Shown: positions 17,489 to 27,902, counted from the stretch's first letter. The stretch: DNA of 64,000 nt from Cytophagales bacterium (GCA_004293905.1 RDZE01000017.1:45738-109737), one strand, 5' to 3'. A program made the numbers and translations. Notes: generated by a model not told the origin, from the sequence alone.

Positions 17489-18952
17489 ATGTCAGAAGAA
17501 GAAAATCGAAAGGGTTGTTGGGCTATGTTCAATGTAGGTGTTTCGGCACTCTTAGCACTCATTTTAGGGGTAGCTTTTGTCCCTGACCTCATCCCCATCA
17601 AAGGGCTTCCCGAAATATTCAAGACCTACACCGAAAATAATACGCGTTTGATGTGGCAAAAACCTATAGCCATCAAAGATGAAAACAACCAGAGTAACTT
17701 ATTGATTATCAACCGTGTAAATGTACCTAAACTACTACCCGATGATTTACTTTCAAAAGACAAAAAAGCACATACGGCTGCACTCCCTATAAGTTTAAGC
17801 CTTAAAATGCCTCAAAAATATGAACTCTTGTGGGATAAAACACTCGAAGACATAGACGAAAAGGAAATCCCTTATCTGAACTACATCATCTCTGGAAAAC
17901 AATTATATATTTCCTCACAATATTTCCTCAAAGCTATCAATGTAAATACAGGTGAGGCATTATGGAGCATCAGCCTTACGAGTGCGGCAATGCCCAACTG
18001 CCAAAATTGTTTGGCTATCGCAGAAGGTAAAATACTATTGCTCTCTCAAAATAATATGTTGCAAGCATTTAGCGTAGAAAAAGGCAAACCTCTTTGGCAA
18101 CAGAAACTCTCTGCAAACCCTACACAACATAAACAATGGGGTATCAAAATTACCCAAAATTTAGCATGGGTAGCCGATAAAGAAGGTTTACAATCCTTTC
18201 AAATCAATACAGGAAAAGCAGGCAAAAAAGTAAAAATTGCGCCTCAAAATCAGTATTGGTTAGCCAAAAGCCCGCAACACCTTTTAGTACTTCAAAATAA
18301 CAACGATAAAGAACCCCCCAAACTACAATATTGGCAAATGCCCAAAAGCCAACTCGTATGGACAGCCAACCTACCTAAAAACTGGCAAATGGAGAAGAAC
18401 AACCATTTCCTTACGTTCTATGATTGCCTTTTTGCCATAAAAATAGGCAACAAAAATGCCATTGGTGCCATTACCCTCAGCAAAGGAATACCGCGCATTT
18501 TGATTAGTGATGAAAACTACCAATTAATCCCTTTTTTAGAGCAAAACAATACATTGCTCGTGCAAGCCAAAAGCCTCAACTCAGATTTCAGCGAACTATG
18601 GGCTATCAGTTTAGCCGATGGCAAAATACTTTGGAAACAACCTCTGCAAGCCTCCTTATCGTTGCATCAATTGGCTGAATACCAAAAAAACAAAGAAATG
18701 AGTCAATTTTGGTTTGTCTATGCGTCTAACAAAGAAGTATTATTGTGGCAAGTTTTTAGAGATACTCGCAAAATAGAATTCAAAATCATTGATTTCCAAA
18801 CAGGTTCAGTACGTACACAAGAAAGTTTTGAGCAAGAAGTACAACCCATCATTGATTATACTTTTATTGGCGACTATGCCTACCTAAGTAGTAAGAATAT
18901 TATTTATGCATTTTCTTTGCTTACAGGAGAAATCACTACTGAGTGGCCCTAA
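17489..18952 (+). CDS. Membrane-anchored PQQ-type beta-propeller protein
   Basis: 487 residues from the ATG at 17489. After a short charged start there is one membrane helix (about 12-32, AMFNVGVSALLALILGVAFV) and then a large domain that may lie outside the membrane. It contains repeated strands of the PQQ/quinoprotein type: INVNTGEALWSISL, AFSVEKGKPLWQQKL, SFQINTGKAGKK, AISLADGKILWKQPL and AFSLLTGEITTEW. These are the G-x-x-x-W blades of a beta-propeller. No PQQ-coordinating catalytic residues could be assigned, so a scaffolding or binding role is as likely as an enzyme. It is convergent with the SpoIIE gene, seven bases apart. Confidence 0.7.
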   Translation: MSEEENRKGCWAMFNVGVSALLALILGVAFVPDLIPIKGLPEIFKTYTENNTRLMWQKPIAIKDENNQSNLLIINRVNVPKLLPDDLLSKDKKAHTAALPISLSLKMPQKYELLWDKTLEDIDEKEIPYLNYIISGKQLYISSQYFLKAINVNTGEALWSISLTSAAMPNCQNCLAIAEGKILLLSQNNMLQAFSVEKGKPLWQQKLSANPTQHKQWGIKITQNLAWVADKEGLQSFQINTGKAGKKVKIAPQNQYWLAKSPQHLLVLQNNNDKEPPKLQYWQMPKSQLVWTANLPKNWQMEKNNHFLTFYDCLFAIKIGNKNAIGAITLSKGIPRILISDENYQLIPFLEQNNTLLVQAKSLNSDFSELWAISLADGKILWKQPLQASLSLHQLAEYQKNKEMSQFWFVYASNKEVLLWQVFRDTRKIEFKIIDFQTGSVRTQESFEQEVQPIIDYTFIGDYAYLSSKNIIYAFSLLTGEITTEWP

Positions 18953-18959
18953 AAAAGTA

Positions 18960-20963
18960 CTATACCTTAATACCAATCAAAAGTATATCATCTATTTGTT
19001 TCTGGTTGCTCTCTTCCATCCACTGCATCATAGCACTATCAAGAGCCCTCTTTTGCGCTTCCATAGGCAGTGTGTGTATTTCATAAAGCAAACTTTTGAG
19101 GCGTGTGAGCATAAATTTTTTATTCTTAGGTCCTCCAAATTGGTCTTGCAAACCATCAGAAAACATATACAGCATAGCCCCTTGACTTACATCTATGGTT
19201 GTTTTTTCAAATACTACTTCCGATAAAAAACCACCAATAGAAGCCTTCGTAGCATTCACCTGCGTAAGTTGTTGGTTTTGAATATAAATCAGTGGATTGT
19301 GCGCACCCGCAAATTCTACAATGGGTTTATTTTTGTATATCACACAGAGTGCTAAATCCATACCATCACGGTTTTTCGTTTGTGCCTGCCTAAGCATTTT
19401 ATCTATATCTTGGTTCAACTCTTTGAGAATAAGGTCAGACTCGTAGATTTTTTTCAACGATACAATATTATTCAACGCACTAATCCCCAACATACTCATA
19501 AAAGCTCCCGGAACGCCGTGCCCCGTACAATCTACAGCCGCAATGATAGTACGGTCTTCTAATTCCTGAAACCAATAAAAATCGCCCGATACAATATCGC
19601 GTGGTTGTAAATAAATAAAACTTTCTTTGATACCCACTAAATTTTTAGTTTCGGGCAGAAGAGCCTCCTGAATCCGTCTTGCGTAGAGCAAACTAGAAAT
19701 ATTGTCATCATTTTTCTTTTCGATAATCTCATTTTGCTCTTTTAAAATAGAATTCTTGGTTTCTATTTCCTGATTTTGTGTAGTAAGCAAACCATTTACT
19801 TTTTTCTTCTCCTGATTAGAACGATACAATAAAAAAGTAACGGTAAAGACCAATGCTAAAATTATAACAACTGTAAAACTAATAGTTTGTTGTATAGCTC
19901 TGTCTTTATTTGCCAAGTCTATCTCTACTTGTTTGCGTGCCAAATCATAATCACGGTGCAAAGCCAAAAGTTTATTATTATTCTCTTCATTGACCAATGA
20001 ATCACTGATGTTGGAGTAAATAGTCTGAAACTCAAAGGCTTTTACAAAATCTTTTTTGTTTGCATAGAGGCTCGTAAGTATTTTACTTGAGCGTCTTACA
20101 TACTCCTTAGAACCTATTTTGCGCGATAAATCAAAACCCTTAAGTGCCAATTCAGAAGCCTTTTCATCTTCGCCAAGTGCCAAATAAACACTGCTTAAAT
20201 TAATAGTACTTAGAATGATAGCTCTTTTATTGTTAAGTTCTACTGCCAAATCGTAGGCTTCTTGGTGGTATTTCAGCGATTCTTTGTATTTTGCTTGTTT
20301 TGCCAAAATTTCTCCAATGCGCACCAAAGAAGATTGAATATTGTCTTTATCTCCTTTTTTAAGGCGAATTTGATACGATTTCATAAAAATCTCAAATGCC
20401 TTGTCATATTCTTTCATATCTTGGTATATCTCACCTTGGCGAATATAACCATAACCCAAGCCGCGCTCATCTTTCAGTTCCTCGAACATGTCTATGGCTT
20501 TTTGCGTAAATTCGAGTGCTTCTTTGTATTGCTTCTGAAATTTATATATCTCACCCACATTATTATTAGAGTAAGCGATTTGGGCTTTCAACCTATGTTC
20601 TTCTGCTATCTTAAGGGCTTGGAAATAATGGCGAATCGCTTCGGGGTAGTCGCCTAAGTTACGATAAATCACCCCTGTAAAATTACTTGCTTCCGACCAA
20701 TTTTTGTAATCTTTCACTTTTTCAGCCAATTCTATAGCTTTGCGACCATATTCTAACCCTTTAAGATAGTTATCACTTCTATAGTTCCAACACAAAGCAG
20801 TATAGACAACTACTTGGTCTGCTTCGCTGAGTTCTTTGGTTTTTAATAAATTTTCTAAACTATCTGTAAGTTTATTTTGCGCTTGCAAAGCTAAACTATA
20901 GGCAAAAATTAGGCATAACAAAAATATACTTTTGAATAAATATATAAAGTAGAGTTTATGCAT
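18960..20963 (-). CDS. TPR sensor protein with C-terminal SpoIIE (PP2C-type) phosphatase
   Basis: 667 residues. A signal peptide (about 1-28) precedes about seven tetratricopeptide repeats (about 55-330). A membrane helix (360-381) and a coiled coil (385-430) lead to a SpoIIE domain (about 440-667). The phosphatase has the expected metal-binding Asp residues: GDFYWF (Asp461), AAVDCTGHGVPGAFM (Asp478), NRDGMDLALC and MFSDGLQDQFGG. SpoIIE-type phosphatases dephosphorylate Ser/Thr residues, classically on anti-sigma-factor antagonists. The TPR part lies outside the cytoplasm and probably receives a signal. It is paralogous to the proteins at 44.2 and 60.5 kb. No STAS or anti-sigma gene is adjacent. 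Confidence 0.87.
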   Translation of the reverse strand: MHKLYFIYLFKSIFLLCLIFAYSLALQAQNKLTDSLENLLKTKELSEADQVVVYTALCWNYRSDNYLKGLEYGRKAIELAEKVKDYKNWSEASNFTGVIYRNLGDYPEAIRHYFQALKIAEEHRLKAQIAYSNNNVGEIYKFQKQYKEALEFTQKAIDMFEELKDERGLGYGYIRQGEIYQDMKEYDKAFEIFMKSYQIRLKKGDKDNIQSSLVRIGEILAKQAKYKESLKYHQEAYDLAVELNNKRAIILSTINLSSVYLALGEDEKASELALKGFDLSRKIGSKEYVRRSSKILTSLYANKKDFVKAFEFQTIYSNISDSLVNEENNNKLLALHRDYDLARKQVEIDLANKDRAIQQTISFTVVIILALVFTVTFLLYRSNQEKKKVNGLLTTQNQEIETKNSILKEQNEIIEKKNDDNISSLLYARRIQEALLPETKNLVGIKESFIYLQPRDIVSGDFYWFQELEDRTIIAAVDCTGHGVPGAFMSMLGISALNNIVSLKKIYESDLILKELNQDIDKMLRQAQTKNRDGMDLALCVIYKNKPIVEFAGAHNPLIYIQNQQLTQVNATKASIGGFLSEVVFEKTTIDVSQGAMLYMFSDGLQDQFGGPKNKKFMLTRLKSLLYEIHTLPMEAQKRALDSAMMQWMEESNQKQIDDILLIGIKV

Positions 20964-21171
20964 AATTATGATTAGGTAATTTCACTTCAAAAATAGCATA
21001 GCAGCAAAAACTTTGCAAAATATTACATCTATATTTTATTGGTTTCTTGAAAAAATGAATAAAATACTTTGATTATCAACATATTAGCCTAAAAAGGATT
21101 AAAAAAATATATATTTACTGAACACTGTTTATTAATTTTACGTTGTAATATAAAAAAACACCCAAATACCC

Positions 21172-24100
21172 ATGCGTCTTGTCGATTTTTCAGTCAAAAA
21201 CTATCAATTCACCATCATCATTTTTATTATGGTATTGGCTTTAGGGCTCAATTCACTATTTAACATGCCCAAAAGTGAAGACCCCGAAATGATAGTCCCC
21301 TTTTTCTTGGTTGTGGCTGTATATCCCGGCACTACCCCTACCGACATGGAGGAGTTGCTCGTAAAACCGATAGAAGATGTCATGTACGAATTAGAAAACA
21401 TAGCCGAAATCAAGACCGATATAGAAGATGGTTTGATGATTATGCGCATAGAGTTCCAATTTGGCTCAGATAGAGAAGAAAAATATGGCGATGTAGTGCG
21501 CGAACTCAACAACCTCCGCAACCGTCTTCCACAAGATATTCCCTTGCTCGAAGTACGTAAATTTGCCCCTTCTGATGTAGTCATTTTGCAAGCCGCCCTT
21601 CAATCAGAAACTGCCCCCTACAAAGAATTAGAAAAATATGGTGAAATACTCAAAGACAAATTTGAGAAAGTAAAAAGCCTCAAAAATGCTACTGTGCAAG
21701 CCTTCCCTGAACAACAAGTCCGCATCTCGGTTAATTTAGAAAAAATGGCACAAAACAAAATTCCCATCAACCGTGTCATACAAGCCATTCAAAGCGAAGC
21801 CACCAACATTCCCGCAGGAAGTATAGAAATAGGAGCTAAAAAATTCAATGTCAAAACCAGCGGAAAACTACTCAACTTAGAAGAAATCAGAGAAATTGTA
21901 GTCCATGCCAATGGTACTGAAATAGTCAAACTCAAAGACATCGCCGATATTAGCTTCAACTACGAAGAAGAAACCCATATAGCCTCTTTCAATGGCAAAA
22001 GAGCCGTTTTTGTAACGGCAAGTATGAAAGACAAACAAAATATTTTTGCCGTAAGAGCACAAATGAAACCCATCTTAGAAGAGTTTGAAAAAGAATTGCC
22101 CAAGCATATTACCTTCAGTAAAGTATTCGACCAATCAGAAAGTGTAGCCAAAAGAATGGGCAATTTTACCCGCGATTTCATCATTGCCATCTTTTTAGTG
22201 TTGCTCACCTTATTGCCCTTAGGTTGGAGAGCCTCTTTAGTAGTGATGATTTCCATACCGCTCTCCTTAGCCATCGGTTTAGCCATACTCGATTATTTAG
22301 GCTATAGTATCAACCAACTGAGCATCGTAGGAATGGTTGTTGCACTGGGGTTGTTGGTAGATGATTCTATAGTGGTGGTCGAGAACATAGAACGATTTTT
22401 ACGATTAGGACACCCACGCCTTGAAGCCTCTATCGAAGCCACCAAACAAATTGGAATGGCGGTTTTAGGCTGTACCGCAGTGCTTATTTTAGCCTTTTTA
22501 CCCTTAGCTTTTTTGCCTGAAGCTGCTGGCGAATTTATCAGAAGTATGCCAATGGCAGTGATTACTACGGTGTTAGCCTCTTTGTTTGTATCCATTACCA
22601 TCGTGCCATTTCTTTCCAGTCTTATTCTCTCAAAAGAAGCACACCCCGAAGGAAATTTATTTTTAAGACTACTCAAAAGGTTCATTTCAGGCTCTTATCG
22701 AAAAATTTTAAACAAAGCTCTTGCCTATCCTATCCTTACACTTATCATCTCAGGGCTTATTTTTGTAGGTGCGTTAGCCTTGATACCTTTTGTAGGCATG
22801 AGTGTATTCCCAAAATCTGACAAACCCCAATTTCTCATTAGTTTGGAAGCTCCATTAGGTACTAACCTCTACGAAACACAACGCATGACCAAGGAAATAG
22901 AACAAGTATTGAAGAAAAAAGAAGCCATCAAAAGTTACACTACCAATGTAGGGAAAGGAAACCCAAGAGTATACTATAATATAGGACAAAAAAATGAGGC
23001 TGCTAACTATGCCGAGTTTTTTGTACAACTTGAAGAAATGGACAAAAACGAATTAGAACATTTCATAGATGAATTACGCGAAGACTTCAAAGATTACTCC
23101 AAAGCACGCATAGAAGTAAAACAATTTGAACAAGGACCTCCCTTGGAAGCTCCCATAGAAGTACGCATCATTGGCAATCATTTAGATTCTCTCCGAAAAT
23201 TAGCCTTTGAAGTAGAAAACATAATCAAAAATACAGAGGGCACTATCTATGTAAACAATCCACTTACCTCACTCAACACCGATGTAAAAGTGGACATCAA
23301 CCGCGAAAAAGCAGGAATGTTAGGCATTGCTACTGCCGAAATAGACCGTACTGTTCGTTTGGGCATCGCTGGACTCAATATCGCTACTTTCCAAGACGAA
23401 GAAGGCAAAGAATACAACATCAACATTACTATACCACGCAACAACCGACAAGATTTGGAAGTATTCGACAAAATATATGTAAGCAATTTCAACGGCACAC
23501 TCATACCCCTCAAACACTTAGCCAACATACAACTACAAAAATCGCCTACCCTCATTCGACACTTCAACAAAGAAAGATACATCGTCATTTCAAGCTATGT
23601 AAAATCAGGCTTCCTCACCAGCAGAGTTACTCAAGAAGTAATTCAGAAATTGGAAAAGCACAAATTCCCCAAAGATTATAGCTACAAAATGGCAGGAGAG
23701 TTAGAAAACAGCCAAGAAAGTTTTGGCGGTATTGGCAATGTCATCATCTTCACCATTTTTGGCATCTTAGCCATTCTCATTTTAGAATTTCGAACCTTTA
23801 AAAGCACCCTCATCGTACTCTCCGTAGTACCCTTAGGCATCATTGGCGCGGTGCTTATACTCCTCATCACAGGCAATACTTTTTCTTTTACTGCCGTTAT
23901 TGGAATGATAGCACTTGTAGGCATCGAAATCAAAAATTCCATACTCTTGGTAGATTATACCAATCAACTCCGCGAAAACGGACTCAGCATCGACCAAGCC
24001 ATTGAAGAAGCAGGCGAAACCCGTTTCATACCCATCATTCTCACCACCCTTACCGCCATCGGCGGACTCATACCTTTAGTATTAGAAGAATCCCCACTCT

Positions 24101-24216
24101 ATTCGCCTTTGGCTTGGGTCATCATCGGCGGGCTCATCAGCTCCACCTTACTCACACGCTTAGTTACCCCCGTACTCTATAAATTATTGCCCCCAAAAAT
24201 AGACACCAAACAATAA
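21172..24216 (+). CDS. RND-family efflux transporter permease
   Basis: 1014 residues of the AcrB/CusA-type resistance-nodulation-division family, proton-driven pumps in the inner membrane. Two halves, each with membrane helices and a large periplasmic loop, are evident. The first begins with KNYQFTIIIFIMVLALGL and PGTTPTDMEELLVKPIED, and the proton-relay helix reads GLLVDDSIVVVENIERFL (two Asp). The second half carries GMIALVGIEIKNSILLVDYTN. It is a hydrophobe/amphiphile or multidrug exporter subfamily; substrate unknown. Unusually, no membrane-fusion protein or TolC-like gene is adjacent on either side, so partners must be encoded elsewhere. Confidence 0.9.
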   Translation: MRLVDFSVKNYQFTIIIFIMVLALGLNSLFNMPKSEDPEMIVPFFLVVAVYPGTTPTDMEELLVKPIEDVMYELENIAEIKTDIEDGLMIMRIEFQFGSDREEKYGDVVRELNNLRNRLPQDIPLLEVRKFAPSDVVILQAALQSETAPYKELEKYGEILKDKFEKVKSLKNATVQAFPEQQVRISVNLEKMAQNKIPINRVIQAIQSEATNIPAGSIEIGAKKFNVKTSGKLLNLEEIREIVVHANGTEIVKLKDIADISFNYEEETHIASFNGKRAVFVTASMKDKQNIFAVRAQMKPILEEFEKELPKHITFSKVFDQSESVAKRMGNFTRDFIIAIFLVLLTLLPLGWRASLVVMISIPLSLAIGLAILDYLGYSINQLSIVGMVVALGLLVDDSIVVVENIERFLRLGHPRLEASIEATKQIGMAVLGCTAVLILAFLPLAFLPEAAGEFIRSMPMAVITTVLASLFVSITIVPFLSSLILSKEAHPEGNLFLRLLKRFISGSYRKILNKALAYPILTLIISGLIFVGALALIPFVGMSVFPKSDKPQFLISLEAPLGTNLYETQRMTKEIEQVLKKKEAIKSYTTNVGKGNPRVYYNIGQKNEAANYAEFFVQLEEMDKNELEHFIDELREDFKDYSKARIEVKQFEQGPPLEAPIEVRIIGNHLDSLRKLAFEVENIIKNTEGTIYVNNPLTSLNTDVKVDINREKAGMLGIATAEIDRTVRLGIAGLNIATFQDEEGKEYNINITIPRNNRQDLEVFDKIYVSNFNGTLIPLKHLANIQLQKSPTLIRHFNKERYIVISSYVKSGFLTSRVTQEVIQKLEKHKFPKDYSYKMAGELENSQESFGGIGNVIIFTIFGILAILILEFRTFKSTLIVLSVVPLGIIGAVLILLITGNTFSFTAVIGMIALVGIEIKNSILLVDYTNQLRENGLSIDQAIEEAGETRFIPIILTTLTAIGGLIPLVLEESPLYSPLAWVIIGGLISSTLLTRLVTPVLYKLLPPKIDTKQ

Positions 24217-24222
24217 TTATTG

Positions 24223-24230
24223 TATATTTG
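24223..24230 (+). promoter_or_regulatory. Putative -7 box (TATATTTG) for the UvrD/AddA-type helicase gene
   Basis: Exact TAnnTTTG match, 29 bases before the ATG at 24260, between the RND and helicase genes. It suggests the helicase is not solely read from the RND promoter. No well-spaced TTG is seen. Confidence 0.4.
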
Positions 24231-24259
24231 CAAATACTTTCAAAGGCAAATCATCAATT

Positions 24260-27151
24260 ATGAGTTTCAGAATCTATAGTTCCTCCGCAGGTTCAGGCAA
24301 AACCTATACACTCACCAAAGAATACCTAAAATTGGCACTCAAATCCGAAAATCCTGCTTATTTTCGGCATATATTAGCCATTACCTTTACCAACGATGCT
24401 GCCAATGAAATGAAAGAACGCATCTTGAAAGCTCTCAAACAATTTGCAAACCTCGATAAACTCACTGCAAAAGACAAAAAAAATGCAGAAATACTGCTCA
24501 ATACCATCAAAATAGAACTCTATGACGAATACAAAATCTCATTAGATACCCAACAACTCCGCCAGCGCGCCGAGCAAGTATTCCGAAGAATCGTCTATAA
24601 CTACACCGATTTTGCCGTAAGCACCATTGATAGTTTTATCAATATGGTCATCAATGCTTTCACACAGGAACTCAACATACCCTACAACTACGAATTAGAC
24701 ATAGACACCAAACGATTGCTCCGCACCACCATCGAGCGCGTACTCGAAAAAGTAGGTATGCCCGATAAAACCGAATTTTCTAATGTAGTAGTCAGTTGGG
24801 CAAAAGAAAAAGTAAACGAAGGAAAAAACTGGAATAGAATCGGCACTGAATTAGTAGAATTTGCCTCACAAGAGTTGGTCAATGAACGCAGTTACAACCA
24901 CATAGAGAAAATAAGACAACTCTCCTTCACCGATTTCCTCCAAATAAAACACAAAACTGAAAGCTACCTCAAGAATGTTCAAAATATCCTCCGACACCAC
25001 GCAGGCATAGCACTACAACTCATAGAAGAGAACAATATACAACTCAACGAATTTTTTCAAGGCGATAAAGGAGTAGGTGTTTATTTCAAACACATAGAAG
25101 AACTACGCCGCGATAAAATATTCAAACCCATGAATAACTATGTAGCCAAAGCCGTCAATGACGATATATGGTATTCTAAAAGTAAAAACTATAACAAAAA
25201 CATAGATACCATCAAAGTAGGGCTTCTAAATACCATCATAAGTATCGAGGAAATCAAAAAAAATCACCAAGCCAGCTACATCTTAGCCGAAATGACACTC
25301 AAGCACATCTACAAACTTTCGCTCATTCAAGAAATAGAAAAAGAACTGCAAAAAGTAAAAATTGAAAATAACACAATACACATCTCCGATACTACCAAAA
25401 AAATTGCCGAAATCATAAGCCACGAGCCCGTGCCCTTCATCTATGAAAAAGTAGGCGAAAAATACAACCATATCCTCATAGACGAGTTCCAAGACACTTC
25501 AGTACTACAATGGCTCAACCTACTACCACTCGTAGAAAATAACTTAGCCAACGGAAATTTCAACCTCATTGTAGGAGATGCCAAACAAGCCATTTATAGG
25601 TGGCGCGGAGGAGAAATGGAACAACTCGTTTACCTTTACAAAAACCAAATAGAAGAACTGATTAAATTTGGAAGAAATGGATTGCCTTTCCTCGAAGACC
25701 GATACTCTCTCATTGCCCAAAACTACCAACCCGCACAACTCAATACTAACTACAGAAGTGCCAAAGAAATCATAGAATTTAATAATGACTTCTTTAAAAC
25801 AATCGTTGAAGTACATCAACACAACTACCCACTATTGGCAGTTATCTATGACGACTACTTTCAACAGCAAATTCCACCTAATAATACACAAACAGACGGA
25901 CACGTAGAAATCAAATTTATTGAAAGAACAACAGGCAACAAAGAACAGTATATCCTTGATACATTCGCTGAAATAGACCTCATCATCGCTCAATGCCTCC
26001 AAGATGGTTTTCAATACCAAGACATTGCCATACTAAGCCGAAACAACATCAACGCCCGATACATAGCACACCATCTCAAAGAACAAAAAATACCCATCAT
26101 CTCCCGCGACTCATTACTACTCACCTCCGATGAAAAAATCGTCTTCCTTGTCGCCATGATGAAAGTAATCAACCAACCCGATGACAAGCTCGCCAAATCA
26201 GAAGCACTCTATCTATTCTATGTAGTCATACAAAAACAAATACCAGACGAAGATACCAACGAAGCCATCAAACAAACGGTTCATCAACCCATTTCATATT
26301 TTTTTCAAGCCCTGCATCAACTCGGCTACATCCTCGAATATACACAACTACAACAACTCGGTGTCTATGAATTGGCTGAAAAACTACTACGAACTTTCCA
26401 TATCTTAGAAAATCAGCCGCATTTAGCCTATATATTCCGTTTCATGGATTTAATACTCGAGTTCAAAGTCAATTCAAAAAATAACAACCTTGCCGATTTT
26501 ATACTCTTTTGGGAAGACAAAAGACAAGACACCTCCATCAGCAACGATGCCCAAAACGCCATCGAAATCATCACCATACACCGCTCCAAAGGTTTAGAAT
26601 ACCCCATCGTAATCTGCCCATTTCTCGATTGGGAAATAGAAAGAAAAGGAGGCACCCTATGGATAGAACTTGTCCAAGAAACTAAAGACAACGACCTGCC
26701 ATTTCTTGAAATCAACGACGGCGAACAACATCTTTCTTCTATTATGGTGCAAAACAATGCAGAACTAAAAAAATCCATCAAAGTAGAAGCAGAAGATAAT
26801 AAAGACAATGAAAACGTACAAAAAATAAAAAACCAATTAGACAAAGAAGAAGAACTCAACTTCATCGAAAATCTAAATACCCTATATGTAGCATTCACAC
26901 GTGCCGCACAACGCCTCTACCTCATTGCACAAGCCAGCGAACCCGATAAAGCATTAATCGCCTCACTCATCGCACGCTACTTAGCACAAAAAGGAATCCT
27001 GCAAGAAGGACAATTACAATACACCATCACACAAGGAAAACCCCAAAAGGGCAACGACACCAAACCCCAAAACAACGACTTTTTCGATGTCGTAGAGTTT
27101 GTTTCCACAGATACACATTGGAAATTCAAAGACCAAATCAAGCCCAACTAA
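24260..27151 (+). CDS. UvrD/Rep-type DNA helicase (AddA/RecB-like), without C-terminal nuclease
   Basis: 963 residues with the ordered superfamily 1A helicase motifs: Walker A SSAGSGKT (about 8-15), Walker B ILIDEFQDTS (about 406-415), motif III LIVGDAKQAIYRWRG (about 436-450), motif IV NTNYRSAKEI, motif V ITIHRSKGLEYP and motif VI LYVAFTRAAQRL (near 875). The N-terminal FTNDAANEMKERI is typical. It would be a double-strand-break repair or replication helicase. AddA and RecB proteins end in a PD-(D/E)XK nuclease; here the protein stops about 80 residues after motif VI with no such motif, and no AddB-like gene is nearby. Confidence 0.85.
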   Translation: MSFRIYSSSAGSGKTYTLTKEYLKLALKSENPAYFRHILAITFTNDAANEMKERILKALKQFANLDKLTAKDKKNAEILLNTIKIELYDEYKISLDTQQLRQRAEQVFRRIVYNYTDFAVSTIDSFINMVINAFTQELNIPYNYELDIDTKRLLRTTIERVLEKVGMPDKTEFSNVVVSWAKEKVNEGKNWNRIGTELVEFASQELVNERSYNHIEKIRQLSFTDFLQIKHKTESYLKNVQNILRHHAGIALQLIEENNIQLNEFFQGDKGVGVYFKHIEELRRDKIFKPMNNYVAKAVNDDIWYSKSKNYNKNIDTIKVGLLNTIISIEEIKKNHQASYILAEMTLKHIYKLSLIQEIEKELQKVKIENNTIHISDTTKKIAEIISHEPVPFIYEKVGEKYNHILIDEFQDTSVLQWLNLLPLVENNLANGNFNLIVGDAKQAIYRWRGGEMEQLVYLYKNQIEELIKFGRNGLPFLEDRYSLIAQNYQPAQLNTNYRSAKEIIEFNNDFFKTIVEVHQHNYPLLAVIYDDYFQQQIPPNNTQTDGHVEIKFIERTTGNKEQYILDTFAEIDLIIAQCLQDGFQYQDIAILSRNNINARYIAHHLKEQKIPIISRDSLLLTSDEKIVFLVAMMKVINQPDDKLAKSEALYLFYVVIQKQIPDEDTNEAIKQTVHQPISYFFQALHQLGYILEYTQLQQLGVYELAEKLLRTFHILENQPHLAYIFRFMDLILEFKVNSKNNNLADFILFWEDKRQDTSISNDAQNAIEIITIHRSKGLEYPIVICPFLDWEIERKGGTLWIELVQETKDNDLPFLEINDGEQHLSSIMVQNNAELKKSIKVEAEDNKDNENVQKIKNQLDKEEELNFIENLNTLYVAFTRAAQRLYLIAQASEPDKALIASLIARYLAQKGILQEGQLQYTITQGKPQKGNDTKPQNNDFFDVVEFVSTDTHWKFKDQIKPN

Positions 27152-27240
27152 AAATAATGCAACATTTATTTGCTTTTGTTCGAATAAATCTGTAAGTTTC
27201 AACAAAAAACGAAACTAATTAACTAAAAATAATAAATACT

Positions 27241-27525
27241 ATGAGCGATTTACACGTGAGTTCTCGTAAGATGCTTACTTTCAATACAGGAGCATTTTTC
27301 ATCTCCTCCTTAGGCTTCACCATTTTACTCATTACCACTCTTTTCTCAAAAGGCTTCGGATTGTCCATCATCTTTTTCCTATTGGGCTATGCCGCCTTTG
27401 GAGTATACCCATTTGTTTCGGCTTGGAGTGCTTTCAAAAATATGGAATATGCCAAATCAAAAGTAAGAGGCTTGGTTTCTTGGATTGTACCCGGACTAAT
27501 GGCTGTAATGGGGCTATTGGGCTAA
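27241..27525 (+). CDS. Small membrane protein of unknown function
   Basis: 94 residues with about three membrane helices (about 13-30, 37-57 and 75-93), beginning MSDLHVSSRKMLTFNTGAFF. No catalytic motifs. It is followed by a strong terminator at 27573-27607, so it ends a transcription unit. The ATG at 27241 lies 90 bases after the helicase stop. No function can be proposed. Confidence 0.62.
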   Translation: MSDLHVSSRKMLTFNTGAFFISSLGFTILLITTLFSKGFGLSIIFFLLGYAAFGVYPFVSAWSAFKNMEYAKSKVRGLVSWIVPGLMAVMGLLG

Positions 27526-27572
27526 ATACCAATTCTTGAGAACAATTATAACTACCAATAAAAAACGACCAC

Positions 27573-27607
27573 AAACCTAATAGTGAAAAAGCTATTAGGT
27601 TTTTTTT
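27573..27607 (+). terminator. Rho-independent terminator after the 94-residue membrane protein
   Basis: An 11-bp perfect stem (AAACCTAATAG at 27573-27583 with CTATTAGGTTT at 27592-27602) around an eight-base loop, continuing into a run of seven or more T to 27607. Plus-strand orientation. Confidence 0.85.
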
Positions 27608-27864
27608 ATATTTTTTAATAATTTATTAAGAAAATCGTATTTTTTTGACTATTTTTTACGAAATAACTATATTTTTAAACTTATTTTTAATTTTTTTGTA
27701 GAATAATAAGCCAAAAAACCTAACCCCAACGCAATAAAATTTGGAAAAGCAAACCTAAAACCCATAAAACAACCTATTAACAATTTAAAATCAAATTTCA
27801 ACAAATCAAAAATAGCCCATTTAAAAAATTATCTAAAAAAATTTCAATTTATAATAAAAATAAT

Positions 27865-27872
27865 TATATTTG
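27865..27872 (+). promoter_or_regulatory. Putative -7 box (TATATTTG) for the cobalamin adenosyltransferase gene
   Basis: Exact TAnnTTTG match, 30 bases ahead of the ATG at 27903. It follows the terminator region, consistent with a new transcription unit. No TTG at the usual spacing. Confidence 0.45.
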
Positions 27873-27902
27873 TATCATCATTCCATCACTTCCTAAACCA
27901 AT

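Larger units (their letters stand above)
27526..27902. other. Intergenic region with terminator and AT-rich stretch
   Basis: 377 bases with no convincing ORF. It holds the terminator at 27573-27607 and a very AT-rich, poly-A/T-dominated stretch from about 27610 to 27860. A -7 box for the next gene lies at 27865-27872. I see no RNA gene or repeat here. Confidence 0.5.
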
